From the NCBI RefSeq assembly GCF_002813295.1, contig NZ_PHUE01000001.1:3968001-4032000 (forward strand): a stretch of 64,000 bases of DNA, written 5' to 3'. The position numbers and the translations under genes are program-made. Shown here one piece after another: positions 18,514 through 28,062 of the stretch. The stretch is from Flavobacterium sp. 5. GTDB taxonomy: Bacteria > Bacteroidota > Bacteroidia > Flavobacteriales > Flavobacteriaceae. Below the pieces are notes generated by a model, which was given only the letters and a program-made list of their open reading frames with translations, was not told the DNA's origin and made no database searches. Every line of letters starts with the position of its first letter. Within the stretch, counting starts at the first letter, position 1.

Positions 18514-18966
18514 ATGGAAACTTCACATATTTATCCAAGCGCACATACATTAAATGCTTACATAACAATTAAAGGATGTATTGATGCTTTAGAATTTTAT
18601 AAAAATGCATTTGGCGCGACAGAACATGGCAAATTAATGATGCCAGATGGAAGTATTGGTCACGCAGAAATACTAATCGAAGGATCATTGTTGATGCTTG
18701 CTGAAGAAAATGAGGAATGGGGAAATTTAAGTCCTAAAACCATTGGTGGAAATCCAGTGAGTTTGATTTTATACGTTAAAGATGTCGATGTGGTGTTTCA
18801 AAAAGCTGTTGATACAGGAGCCACTATTTTGATGGCTATAGAAAATACATTTTACGGAGATAGAGTGGGGCAGGTTTTGGATCCATTTGGTTATAAATGG
18901 TCGATTGCAACTCATAAAGAGGATATGAGTTTTGAGGAAATGCAAAAACGACTTGATAAAATGTAA
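18514..18966 (+). CDS. VOC (glyoxalase/PhnB-like) protein
   Basis: The 150-residue protein has two beta-alpha-beta-beta-beta modules of the vicinal oxygen chelate superfamily: AYITIKGCIDALEFYKNAFG at the start of the first, HAEILIEGSLLMLAEE in its middle, and VKDVDVVFQKAVDTGA with DRVGQVLDPFGYKWSIATH in the second. This second module is the PhnB-like signature. Such proteins bind a metal and small substrates, or antibiotics; the actual ligand is unknown. Single gene. Confidence 0.85.
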   Translation: METSHIYPSAHTLNAYITIKGCIDALEFYKNAFGATEHGKLMMPDGSIGHAEILIEGSLLMLAEENEEWGNLSPKTIGGNPVSLILYVKDVDVVFQKAVDTGATILMAIENTFYGDRVGQVLDPFGYKWSIATHKEDMSFEEMQKRLDKM

Positions 18967-19155
18967 TGGATAAGATTCAAATACTATATTTTAATTAAAA
19001 CGACAATATTATCTTCTGAGATAGAAGTAAAATTGAAAGTATTTTAGTGTATTCATAATGTTAATTAAGGTAATCTTAGCAGCTTTAAATCGTAACTTTA
19101 CTAAGGATAGTAAGATATAGAATAGTGTTGAAATTAACTTAAAAACGGATATGTT

Positions 19156-19641
19156 ATGAAATCACAAATTGCTATTTATGATACCCACGAAAAAGCGGTT
19201 GATGCTATAAAAAAATTAAGTCATGAAAATTTTTCTATGGATCATGTTTCTCTATTAGGTAAAGCAGAAGTAGTAGAAAACCACATTCATATTAAATCTT
19301 TAGATACCATAAGAAAAACACCCGCAGTTATCGGTATGGGAGCAGGAACACTGCTCGGATTACTTAGTGGTATTGGTGTTTTTGCTATTCCTGGATTTGG
19401 TTTTTTATACGGTAGTGGAGCTCTTGTTGGAATTATAACTGGACTTAATATAGGTCTAGTTGTGGGTGGTTTGGTTTCACTTTTATCTTTTAATGGAATA
19501 AAAGAAGAAGAAGTGGTAAAATGCGAAGAACATATAAAATATGGAAAATTTATTGTAATTGTTAAGGGTGCAATTCAAGAAATTGAAAGAGCTAAACAGA
19601 TTTTAGATACAGAAGGAAAACATTTGGAAATTATTGGTTAA
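19156..19641 (+). CDS. General stress protein 17M-like membrane protein
   Basis: The 161-residue protein begins with QIAIYDTHEKAVDAIKKL, a ferredoxin-like alpha/beta fold seen in 'general stress protein 17M' families. It then has a glycine-rich hydrophobic hairpin (GMGAGTLLGLLSGIGVFA and GLNIGLVVGGLVSLLSF, residues about 62-115), and closes with a second half of the alpha/beta domain (GKFIVIVKGAIQEIERAKQI). The glycine spacing suggests membrane insertion by a glycine zipper. Function is unknown beyond a likely stress role. Single gene. Confidence 0.75.
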   Translation: MKSQIAIYDTHEKAVDAIKKLSHENFSMDHVSLLGKAEVVENHIHIKSLDTIRKTPAVIGMGAGTLLGLLSGIGVFAIPGFGFLYGSGALVGIITGLNIGLVVGGLVSLLSFNGIKEEEVVKCEEHIKYGKFIVIVKGAIQEIERAKQILDTEGKHLEIIG

Positions 19642-19655
19642 ATGTTTTTTAGGTA

Positions 19656-20225
19656 TTAGTTTACGATAATTTCGTGTTTATAAAGCAAACCTTTTAATCC
19701 TTGTAAAGAAAAAATAGCTTTCTTCAATTTAGTTGTTTTTGGATCAATCGTATAATTAAAGCTGGTTTTAAAATTGGTTTTATTGGCAATTGCTTTTGCA
19801 AATTCAGCACGATATAAATCACAATTTTCAAAAACTACTTCCGTCAAATCGGTGGCCATAAAATCGACTGCGATTAAGCTACAATTGATAAAAGGGGTCC
19901 CCTTTATTTTTAGGGTATAAAATTTTGAAAAATCAAGAATACAATCGTAAAAATGTACTTCAAAAATAAGTTTGCTACACATGGCAAAATTAACTTCTTT
20001 TATTTTGCATCTATTGAATGTTACAGTTCTCAAACCGACATGATTGATTTTAGCTTCGTTAAAAATACAATCATTAAATACACAATCGATAAAGATGATA
20101 TCCATGAAGTTACAGGCAGAAAATGTGCAATGATTAAATATACAACGCTCAAATTCTTTGAAATTGATTTCATTCACATCATATATGTGATTGTTGTATT
20201 CTAAATCGAAGAAATATTCTGGCAT
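19656..20225 (-). CDS. Pentapeptide repeat protein
   Basis: The 189-residue protein consists mainly of five-residue repeats with an aromatic or Leu centre and Cys/Asn neighbours, for example CIFNHCTFSACNF, CVFNDCIFNEAKI and VVFENCDLYRAEF. These fold as a right-handed quadrilateral beta-helix. Some family members mimic DNA and protect gyrase, most have no known role. There is a non-repeat tail of about 35 residues ending in LLYKHEIIVN. It converges with the 17M-like gene, 14 bases apart. Confidence 0.8.
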   Translation of the reverse strand: MPEYFFDLEYNNHIYDVNEINFKEFERCIFNHCTFSACNFMDIIFIDCVFNDCIFNEAKINHVGLRTVTFNRCKIKEVNFAMCSKLIFEVHFYDCILDFSKFYTLKIKGTPFINCSLIAVDFMATDLTEVVFENCDLYRAEFAKAIANKTNFKTSFNYTIDPKTTKLKKAIFSLQGLKGLLYKHEIIVN

Positions 20226-20489
20226 GAAGAAATTTTAGTTGTTCATTTCGACAAAGAAACGAATTTCTATTGCTTAAAATAAAGAGGGTGCTAATAATTT
20301 TTTTGGATAATTAGAACCATTTTATTGAAAATACATTAGTATTTGTAAGTTAATACTTTTTTTTATTCTTAAAATAGTGCTTGAATTTATAAAAAATGAT
20401 CCTATAAAGTTTGTTTTATAGTATATTTAGTACTAAAATATGAAATGTATATGTTAACAAAGTATGAATATTGCTAAATATATATTAAA

Positions 20490-20501
20490 GAAAACGTTTT
20501 C
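20490..20501. promoter_or_regulatory. 12-bp perfect palindrome upstream of efflux region
   Basis: GAAAACGTTTTC, with flanks AA..GC, has the central CG of LacI-type operators. It lies 73 bases before the small exported protein at 20574, near a weak TATTTTTA box. The rest of the 348-bp gap 20226-20573 is AT-rich with nothing else I can support. Confidence 0.35.
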
Positions 20502-20573
20502 GCTTTTATTTTTACATTTAAATACTGAAAAAAGGTTTTTTTGTTTCAATCTTTTATTAATTTTGGCAACAAT

Positions 20574-20972
20574 ATGAAAAGAGTAATTGTATATTTTATG
20601 TATTTATGGATTCTGCTACTAGGTGGTGGACAATTGATGCATGCAACTACATTACCTAAAAATATATGTGAATCTCCTTCTTGGGATTTTGTCAAAAAAC
20701 ATCAAATAAAATATAAAACACTAGAATCAAGCAGTGTTTTAATAGAGGATGCTGATATAGATTTAGACGAAGAGTTTCATAGTGGTGATAATCTTAATAA
20801 TGGTCCATTCAATAATTTTGTTGCAAGTAAACAAAGTTTATTAGACAATTGGTATTTGTCATTTTCAAGTCAATTCATTTTCAAGGATTACACTAAAAAT
20901 AATAAAATTTCAGCCACACCTTGTGGTTATTCAAACCCTATTTATCTTTCAATAGGAGTTTTAAGAATTTGA
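20574..20972 (+). CDS. Unknown small exported protein
   Basis: I do not recognise this 132-residue protein. The ATG at 20574 opens a signal peptide (VIVYFMYLWILLLGGGQLMHA), so I prefer it to 20541. The mature part is short, acidic in the middle (IEDADIDLDEEF) and ends with ATPCGYSNPIYLSIGVLRI. It lies about 190 bases upstream of the efflux operon in the same direction; a weak TCACATC/GATGTGA hairpin follows it. A leader or accessory role for the efflux genes is possible but not shown by the sequence. Confidence 0.6.
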   Translation: MKRVIVYFMYLWILLLGGGQLMHATTLPKNICESPSWDFVKKHQIKYKTLESSSVLIEDADIDLDEEFHSGDNLNNGPFNNFVASKQSLLDNWYLSFSSQFIFKDYTKNNKISATPCGYSNPIYLSIGVLRI

Positions 20973-21162
20973 TTCTATTTCACATCAATTACTAAAGATG
21001 TGATTTATAGATGTCCAATGTTTTTTTATGTTAATGTTGGTTTGTTAATCATTTTTCATCTTCGACAACTTAGATTTCATCTTGGTAGCTGATGGTCATT
21101 TCTTGACTTAAGGAATTTCTGTATTCCTAATTTTCAATAGCTTAATTACCAATTTTTATATT

Positions 21163-22245
21163 ATGAAGAGAATAATCATGTTCACTGGCATACTTGCCGT
21201 GCTGTCACTTGCTAGCTGTGCAGACAAGAAAGAAGAAAAAGAAGAAGTTGAAACTTTTGCAGTTACCAATCCTGTAAAAATTGATACTGTGTTTACTAAA
21301 CAATATGTGGCACAAATAAAGTCATTCCGGAATATTGAGATTCGGGCTCAAGAAAAAGGTTTTTTGCAAAATATTTATGTTGATGAAGGTCAGTTTGTAA
21401 AAGCAGGCCAAGTGTTATTCCGAATTATGCCAAAAGTGTATGAGGCTGAATTATTAGGAGCACAAGCTGAAGAAAAAGCGGCTGAAATTGAATTAAAAAA
21501 TGCTAAAACTTTGGCAGACAAAAATATAGTTTCTAAAAATGAACAGGCTGTAGCTCAAGCTAAATTAGACCAAGCTAAAGCTGAAGTTGCTCTTGCTAAA
21601 GTGCATTTGTCATTCACTGAAATCAGAGCTCCGTTTGATGGAACTATTGACAGAATCCCAAAAAAACTAGGTAGTCTTATTGATGAAGGAGAGTTACTTA
21701 CGAGTCTTTCTGATAACAGCCAAATGTTTGCTTACTTTAATGTTTCTGAGCCTGAGTATTTAGACTATGAAACCAATGTTAAAGGTAGAGCTCAAACCAA
21801 GGTAGGTTTACTTTTAGCTAATGGCAACACATTTAAAGACAAAGGAAATGTAGAAGTTATTGAAAGTGAATTTGATAATGAAACAGGAAATATCGCCTTT
21901 AGAGCGCGATTCCCTAATCCAGGTAAATTATTGAAACATGGAGAAACAGGAAAAGTGTTGATGGATGTTCCTCTTCCTAACGTAATTGTGATTCCACAAA
22001 AAGCTACTTACGAAATTCAAGATAAAAAATATGTTTTTGTAGTTGATAAAAATAATGTAGTAAGTTCTAGAGAAATTACGATTAAAGGAGAAATACCTGA
22101 TTTGTATATGATTGATAGTGGAATATCTGTAGACGACAAAATCTTATTAGAGGGTGTTCAGAAGGTTAAAGACAATGATAAAATTAAATTTAACTACATA
22201 AAACCTCAAGAAGTTATTACTCATTTGCGATTAAAAGCAGAGTAG
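21163..22245 (+). CDS. RND efflux periplasmic adaptor (MFP) lipoprotein
   Basis: The lipobox is LASC near residue 19. The 360-residue protein has the HlyD/AcrA order: a biotinyl-lipoyl half-motif (IEIRAQEKGFLQNIYVDEGQ), an alpha-hairpin rich in Ala, Lys and Glu at about residues 95-150, the second lipoyl half (LSFTEIRAPFDGTIDRI) and a beta-barrel ending in DKILLEGVQKVKDNDKI. It bridges the inner-membrane pump and outer-membrane channel encoded next to it. It is the first of three tightly spaced genes. Confidence 0.92.
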   Translation: MKRIIMFTGILAVLSLASCADKKEEKEEVETFAVTNPVKIDTVFTKQYVAQIKSFRNIEIRAQEKGFLQNIYVDEGQFVKAGQVLFRIMPKVYEAELLGAQAEEKAAEIELKNAKTLADKNIVSKNEQAVAQAKLDQAKAEVALAKVHLSFTEIRAPFDGTIDRIPKKLGSLIDEGELLTSLSDNSQMFAYFNVSEPEYLDYETNVKGRAQTKVGLLLANGNTFKDKGNVEVIESEFDNETGNIAFRARFPNPGKLLKHGETGKVLMDVPLPNVIVIPQKATYEIQDKKYVFVVDKNNVVSSREITIKGEIPDLYMIDSGISVDDKILLEGVQKVKDNDKIKFNYIKPQEVITHLRLKAE

Positions 22246-22282
22246 TTTCAAGTTTGGTATAATCATTAAAAAATAGAAACAA

Positions 22283-25200
22283 ATGTTTGATAAATTTATA
22301 CAAAGACCTGTTATGGCGATAGTTATATCGCTTATGATTGTCTTTTTAGGGGTGTTGTCGGTGATGAATTTGCCAATCACCCAGTTTCCGTCCATATCAC
22401 CACCAATGGTGAATATTACTGCAGATTATCCTGGTGCTAACGGTGAATTAATGATCAAATCGGTTGTTATTCCTTTAGAAAGAGCTTTGAATGGAGTTCC
22501 AGGAATGAAATACATGACTTCTGATGCAGGAAATGATGGTGAAGCAAGTATTCAAGTTGTATTTAACTTAGGTACAGATCCTAATCAAGCTGCGATTAAC
22601 GTTCAAAACCGTGTAGCATCTGTTACCAATAAGTTGCCTCCATTAGTAGTAAGAGAGGGTGTAAAGATTACTCGTGAAGTTCCAAGTATGTTGATGTACG
22701 TTAACCTTTTTAGTACGGATAAAAATACGGACCAAAAGTTCCTATATAATTATGCCGATATCAATGTTTTATCTGAATTAAAAAGGGTAAACGGGATTGG
22801 ATCTGGAGATATTTTAGGAACTCGTGAATATGCTATGCGTATTTGGTTAAAACCAGATCGTATGTTAGCATATAAAATTTCTGCTGATGAGGTAATGGAA
22901 GCATTATCAAGTCAAAGTTTGGAAGCTTCACCAGGAAAAACAGGAGAAGCATCTGGAAAACGTTCTCAGTCATTTGAGTATGTACTGAAATATTCTGGAA
23001 GGTTTACCACCAAAGAGCAGTATGCTAATATTATATTGAAATCCAATCCAAACGGTGAAATTTTGCGTTTGAAGGATGTTGCCAATATAGAGTTTGGTAG
23101 TTCGATGTATGATATTTATTCGAATTTGAATGGGAAACCATCTGCCGCAATTGTATTAAAACAATCTTTTGGTAGTAATGCAAATCAAGTTATTGAAGAT
23201 TTAAAGGCTAAATTAGAAACTATCAAGAAAAAATTCCCAAAAGGAATGGATTACGAAATTTCATATGACGTTTCTAAATTCTTAGATGCTTCTATCGAAA
23301 AAGTTATCCATACTTTGATTGAAGCTTTTATTTTGGTAGGATTGGTAGTGTTTCTTTTCTTAGGTGATTGGCGTTCTACGATAATCCCAGCCATTGCGGT
23401 ACCCGTTTCGTTAATTGGAACGTTCGCGTTCATGCAGTTTTTTGATATTTCATTAAACTTAATTACGTTGTTTGCATTGGTTTTGGCAATTGGAATTGTC
23501 GTCGATGATGCCATCGTGGTTATTGAGGCTGTCCATGCCAAGATGGAAGAAAAGCATCTTTCGGCCTTAAATGCGACTAAAGAAGCTATGCACGAGATTT
23601 CAGGTGCTATTATCGCGATTACTTTCTTGATGGTAGCTGTGTTTATTCCTGTTACATTTATGTCTGGTCCTGTTGGGATGTTTTATAGACAATTCTCGAT
23701 TACAATGGTAACTGCAATTGTTCTTTCAGGGGTTGTGGCATTGACATTAACACCAGCACTTTGTGCAATGATGTTAACAAATAATCATGGTAAACCTCAA
23801 AAGAAAACACCTATAAATAAATTTATAGATGGTTTTAATAATTTCTTTAACCTTACACAAACTAAATATCAAAATGTACTTGCAAAAATAGTAAACAGAA
23901 GAGCGGTTACTATTGTAGTGCTTTTAGGATTTTGTGCAGGAACTTGGTTGATTAGTAGTACAGTTCCTTCTGGATTTATTCCAAATGAGGATCAAGGAAT
24001 GTTTTATGCCATTATTCAAACACCTCCAGGTTCTTCATTAGAAAGAACAAATGATATTTCGTTGAAATTGCAAAAAATTGCCGAAGGTATGGATGGAGTA
24101 AAATCCGTTTCTTCATTAGCGGGTTATGAAATTTTGACTGAAGGGACTGGATCTAATTCAGGAACATGTTTGATTAATCTAAAGGATTGGAATGATAGAA
24201 AGCAATCTGTTCAAGAGATTATGACAGAATTGGAAGAGAAATCTAAAGTTATTCCAGGTGCTAATATCGAATTTTTCCAACCGCCAGCAGTACCAGGATA
24301 TGGAGCAGCAGGAGGATTTGAGCTTCGTTTATTGGATAAAACGGGTTCAGGGGATTACAAAAAAATGGAAAAGATTAATTCTGATTTTGTAAAAGAATTG
24401 AACAAACGTAAAGAATTATCTAATGTCTTTAGTTTCTACAGTGCAAGTTTCCCTCAGTATATGATGAAAGTGGATAATGACTTAGCACAACAAAAAGGGG
24501 TATCTATTGAGAATGCGATGAATACTTTATCTACGTTGGTGGGAAGTAACTACGAAATTAGTTTTATTAAATACGGAATTAATTATAAAGTTATTGTTCA
24601 GGCTGCTCCAGAATATCGTGCTTTACCAGAGGATATTTTAAAACTTTATGTAAAAAATAGCCGCGATGAAATGGTACCTTTTTCTGCCTTTATGAAATTA
24701 GAAAAAGTGTATGGACTGTCTGAAATTACAAGACATAATATGTACACTTCTACTGAGATTAGTGGTGCTGCGGCTCCAGGATATAGTTCTGGTACTGCCA
24801 TTAAAGTAATTCAAGAAGTTGCTGCCGAAAAATTACCTAGAGGATATGATATTGACTGGGCGGGCATTTCTGCTGATGAGGTTGCACAAGGTAATCAAGC
24901 TATTTGGGTTTTCCTTATCTGTTTAGGATTTGTTTACTTGGTTTTAGCTGCTCAATACGAAAGTTTTATATTGCCTTTTTCTGTGATCTTATCATTACCA
25001 GCGGGTATATTTGGAGCTTTCCTTTTACTTAAATGTACAGGTTTAGAGAACAATATCTATGCTCAGGTTGCCATGGTAATGCTTATTGGTTTGCTAGGTA
25101 AGAATGCCGTATTGATTGTAGAGTTTGCAATTCAGCGTCATGCCGCAGGAAAATCGGTGTTAGAGGCAGCAATGGAAGGCGCAAAAGCCAGGTTCCGTCC

Positions 25201-25453
25201 TATTTTAATGACTTCATTTGCTTTTATTGCAGGTTTACTTCCGTTGGCGTTTGCAACAGGACCAGGTAAAATTGGTAACAGAACTATTGGTACTGCAGCT
25301 GCAGGGGGAATGTTGATAGGAACTATATGTGGTGTATTTATTATTCCCGGATTGTATTATGTTTTCGGAAAAATTTCTGAAAGATTTAAATATACAAATG
25401 AACAAAAAGAGAATCCATTAACTGAAGAATTTGACGATCATCATGCTGTATAA
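22283..25453 (+). CDS. RND multidrug efflux pump, HAE1 type
   Basis: The 1056-residue protein opens with FIQRPVMAIVISLMIVFLG, typical of AcrB-like pumps, and has NLPITQFPSISPP in the first porter region. The proton-relay Asp pair is in GIVVDDAIVVIEAVH near residue 408. Two six-helix halves with large periplasmic loops are evident, the second half closing with GLLGKNAVLIVEFA and ARFRPILMTSFAFIAG. The HAE1 class exports hydrophobic and amphiphilic drugs. It is followed by the outer-membrane channel gene, whose frame overlaps or abuts its stop. Confidence 0.95.
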   Translation: MFDKFIQRPVMAIVISLMIVFLGVLSVMNLPITQFPSISPPMVNITADYPGANGELMIKSVVIPLERALNGVPGMKYMTSDAGNDGEASIQVVFNLGTDPNQAAINVQNRVASVTNKLPPLVVREGVKITREVPSMLMYVNLFSTDKNTDQKFLYNYADINVLSELKRVNGIGSGDILGTREYAMRIWLKPDRMLAYKISADEVMEALSSQSLEASPGKTGEASGKRSQSFEYVLKYSGRFTTKEQYANIILKSNPNGEILRLKDVANIEFGSSMYDIYSNLNGKPSAAIVLKQSFGSNANQVIEDLKAKLETIKKKFPKGMDYEISYDVSKFLDASIEKVIHTLIEAFILVGLVVFLFLGDWRSTIIPAIAVPVSLIGTFAFMQFFDISLNLITLFALVLAIGIVVDDAIVVIEAVHAKMEEKHLSALNATKEAMHEISGAIIAITFLMVAVFIPVTFMSGPVGMFYRQFSITMVTAIVLSGVVALTLTPALCAMMLTNNHGKPQKKTPINKFIDGFNNFFNLTQTKYQNVLAKIVNRRAVTIVVLLGFCAGTWLISSTVPSGFIPNEDQGMFYAIIQTPPGSSLERTNDISLKLQKIAEGMDGVKSVSSLAGYEILTEGTGSNSGTCLINLKDWNDRKQSVQEIMTELEEKSKVIPGANIEFFQPPAVPGYGAAGGFELRLLDKTGSGDYKKMEKINSDFVKELNKRKELSNVFSFYSASFPQYMMKVDNDLAQQKGVSIENAMNTLSTLVGSNYEISFIKYGINYKVIVQAAPEYRALPEDILKLYVKNSRDEMVPFSAFMKLEKVYGLSEITRHNMYTSTEISGAAAPGYSSGTAIKVIQEVAAEKLPRGYDIDWAGISADEVAQGNQAIWVFLICLGFVYLVLAAQYESFILPFSVILSLPAGIFGAFLLLKCTGLENNIYAQVAMVMLIGLLGKNAVLIVEFAIQRHAAGKSVLEAAMEGAKARFRPILMTSFAFIAGLLPLAFATGPGKIGNRTIGTAAAGGMLIGTICGVFIIPGLYYVFGKISERFKYTNEQKENPLTEEFDDHHAV

Positions 25454-26876
25454 AAAAATGTCTTATAAATATATTGTTCCGCTAGGTATTTGCCTGGCGG
25501 TGGCAAGTTGTACACCAGCTTTAGCACCATTGGCAGAAACTAAAGCAGTTCCAGAATCTTTCGGTAAAACTGCCGATACGATGAACACATCAAATACCTC
25601 TTGGCGTACTTATTTTAAGGATCCAAATTTGGTAAATTTGATTGATACTGCCTTGAAAAATAATCAGGAGTTGCAAATCACTTTGCAGGAAATCGAAATC
25701 GCAAAGAACGATATCCGAGTAAAAAAAGGGTTACTATTGCCATCTGTTGGGATTGGAGCAGGTGCAGGAGTAGAAAAAGTGGGAAGATATACAAGTCAAG
25801 GTGCTGGTGATGCTACTACAGAAATAAAACCCGGCATTGAAACTCCAGATCCACTAGGTGATTTTAAAATTGCAGCTTATGCACATTGGGAAGTAGATAT
25901 CTGGAAAAAATTACGCAATTCGAAGAAAGCTGCCGTAAGCCGATATTTAGCTACTGTTGAAGGTAAAAACTTTGTAATAACGAATCTTATTTCGGAGGTT
26001 GCTGAATCGTATTACGAATTGTTAGCTTTGGATAGTCAATTGGATATCGTAAAACAGAATATCACTTTACAAAGTAACGCTTTGGAAATTGTAAAAATTC
26101 AAAAAGAAGCGTCAAGAGCAACTGAATTGGCTGTTCAAAAATTTCAGGCTGAAGTTATGGCTTCTAAAAGTATGGAGTTCGATATTCTTCAAAGCATAAA
26201 AGAAACGGAGAATAAAATTAACTTTTTACTAGGTCAATATCCACAGGAAATTAAGAGAGATAAATCTAATTTTATGGATTTGTTGCCTTCTGAAGTTAAT
26301 TCTGGGATTCCTTCTCAACTTTTAGCGAATCGTCCAGACGTTAAGCAAGCTGAATTAGAGTTGGAAGCTGCAAAGCTAGATGTTAAAACAGCACGTGCTG
26401 AATTTTATCCATCACTTGATATTACAGCTTCGGTAGGACTTAACGCTTTCAAACCTGCTTATTTGTTTACGCTTCCTGAGTCATTATTGTATTCATTAGC
26501 GGGAGATATTGCGGCTCCTTTGATAAACAGAAATGCTATTAAAGCGGAGTATAGTTCGGCAAACGCAAGACAAATTCAAGCTTTGTATAATTATGAACGT
26601 ACTATTTTAAATGCTTATATAGAAGTTTCAAATCAGCTTTCTAAAATCAGTAATTTAGAAAAAAGCTATGATTTAAAATCTCAACAAGTATCGGCTTTGA
26701 ATCGTTCGATTGATGTCGCAGGAGATTTATTTAAATCTGCCAGAGTTGATTATTTTGAAGTTTTGATGACCCAACGGGATGCTTTAGAATCTAAACTTGA
26801 ATTAATAGATACCAAAAAAGAACAACTTGATGCCTCAGTCTTTGTTTACAGAGACCTAGGTGGAGGTTGGAAATAA
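25443..26876 (+). CDS. TolC/NodT-type outer-membrane efflux channel
   Basis: The 477-residue lipoprotein has its lipobox at AVASC. It carries two repeats of the outer-membrane efflux domain, with NLIDTALKNNQELQITLQE near residue 60 and LLANRPDVKQAELELEAAK near 295, as in NodT-like channels. The ATG at 25443 overlaps the pump gene; the ATG at 25458 is equally plausible because it lies five bases after the pump stop and still gives a good signal. It completes the tripartite pump. A terminator follows 24 bases downstream. Confidence 0.92.
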   Translation: MLYKKMSYKYIVPLGICLAVASCTPALAPLAETKAVPESFGKTADTMNTSNTSWRTYFKDPNLVNLIDTALKNNQELQITLQEIEIAKNDIRVKKGLLLPSVGIGAGAGVEKVGRYTSQGAGDATTEIKPGIETPDPLGDFKIAAYAHWEVDIWKKLRNSKKAAVSRYLATVEGKNFVITNLISEVAESYYELLALDSQLDIVKQNITLQSNALEIVKIQKEASRATELAVQKFQAEVMASKSMEFDILQSIKETENKINFLLGQYPQEIKRDKSNFMDLLPSEVNSGIPSQLLANRPDVKQAELELEAAKLDVKTARAEFYPSLDITASVGLNAFKPAYLFTLPESLLYSLAGDIAAPLINRNAIKAEYSSANARQIQALYNYERTILNAYIEVSNQLSKISNLEKSYDLKSQQVSALNRSIDVAGDLFKSARVDYFEVLMTQRDALESKLELIDTKKEQLDASVFVYRDLGGGWK

Positions 26877-26900
26877 TACTATTTTTTTTTTTTACTAAGA

Positions 26901-26938
26901 AGTCTTAAACATTACAAAGTGTTTAGGGCTTTTTTTTT
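26901..26938 (+). terminator. Terminator after the efflux operon
   Basis: A stem of type AGTCTTAAACA / TGTTTAGGGCT is followed by nine T residues. The same AGCCYTAAACA stem recurs at 34895 and 50760. Confidence 0.85.
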
Positions 26939-26964
26939 GTGGTTAAACTAATTATTTTTTAGGA

Positions 26965-27078
26965 GCAGAACATTCTAGCTAGTAGCAACAGTTGTCCCGC
27001 TGTCCATTATATCTTTTTATCCCGATGAAAAAATCGGGACAAAAAGGATGCCATTTCCATCGGGGCTAGGCGAGAACA
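26965..27078. repeat. Dispersed imperfect palindrome, copy C
   Basis: Read on the minus strand this has AGCCCCGATGG...ATCC, a central hairpin (ATCCCGAT/ATCGGGA) and a downstream arm AAAAAGATATAATGGACAGCGGGA. It has the same layout as copies A and B but a different inner stem. Together with the terminator it fills the 270-bp gap before the HAD gene. Confidence 0.6.
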
Positions 27079-27146
27079 ATCCGTTTTTTTAGAAAGTTTT
27101 GTTTTGTTTTTCAATTTGCTTTTACTTTTTTACAAACCACAAAATA

Positions 27147-27806
27147 TTAACCCTTTAATAAATCCAAAATTTTATCCACATTTACTTCACTATAATCGTT
27201 GATATAAAAGTGACATGGCGGTAATTCTTCTTTTGTATGCGAACTCAATACACCAACTACTTTCATTCCGGCATTAAGACCAGCAGTAACACCCGAAAAC
27301 GAATCTTCGAAAACAACACAGTCAGCTGGATCAGCACCAACACGCTCTGCAGATTTTAAATAAACTTCTGGATTTGGTTTATGAGACGTTACATCTTCGC
27401 TTGCCATCATAGAATCCATTTTATCGGCGATTTGTAAAGCACCAATAATCAGGTCAAGATTAGCGCGTGGAGCAGAGGTAGCAACAGCTGTTTTAAAATT
27501 TCGGGATTTCAATGCTGACAAAAACTTCAAATAATGTGGAATAGTTTCTACTTTATCTTTGTAAACCTCACGAAACATTGATTCTTTTTCGTCTTCCAAC
27601 TTTTTAAGTTCCTCTCCGGTAACAGAACGCTTAAAGAAATGCGTCATGATATAACCATTATGTTTTCCGTACATATGCTCTTCAAATTCTTTTTCTGAGT
27701 GTGGAATTTGGTATTTATCGAAAAATGCTTCGAAAGCTTTTGCATGATGTGGATTTGTGTGACAAATCACGCCATCCATATCAAAAATAACACATTGTTG
27801 TTTCAT
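27147..27806 (-). CDS. HAD hydrolase, beta-phosphoglucomutase-like
   Basis: The 219-residue protein has all HAD motifs: nucleophile FDMDGVICHTNP (motif I), VATSAPRAN (motif II), KPNPEVYLKSAERVG with the motif III Lys, and VFEDSFSGVTAG (motif IV). The alpha-helical cap inserted after motif I is of the beta-phosphoglucomutase or sugar-phosphate phosphatase class. It probably dephosphorylates or isomerises small sugar phosphates in the cytoplasm; the substrate is not identifiable. Single gene. Confidence 0.88.
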   Translation of the reverse strand: MKQQCVIFDMDGVICHTNPHHAKAFEAFFDKYQIPHSEKEFEEHMYGKHNGYIMTHFFKRSVTGEELKKLEDEKESMFREVYKDKVETIPHYLKFLSALKSRNFKTAVATSAPRANLDLIIGALQIADKMDSMMASEDVTSHKPNPEVYLKSAERVGADPADCVVFEDSFSGVTAGLNAGMKVVGVLSSHTKEELPPCHFYINDYSEVNVDKILDLLKG

Positions 27807-28062
27807 TGTAAATTTTATTTTTTAATGGTTGCAAGATACAATCATTTATATTGTTTTGCAGAATTTAGAAACTGATTTTGACTTTTAGGAGCTTATTTTA
27901 CTTAGTTATATTTCTTTAGAGAGATTAGATATTGTAAAGTATTCAGGGTTTTTTATCGATGAAATTTTAAAATTATCAGAACCTTAACAACAAATACAGA
28001 TCAGAATCAGTATTTTCATAGATTATGAAAAATCTAGTTCCAAATTGAAATATTCTTAATTT

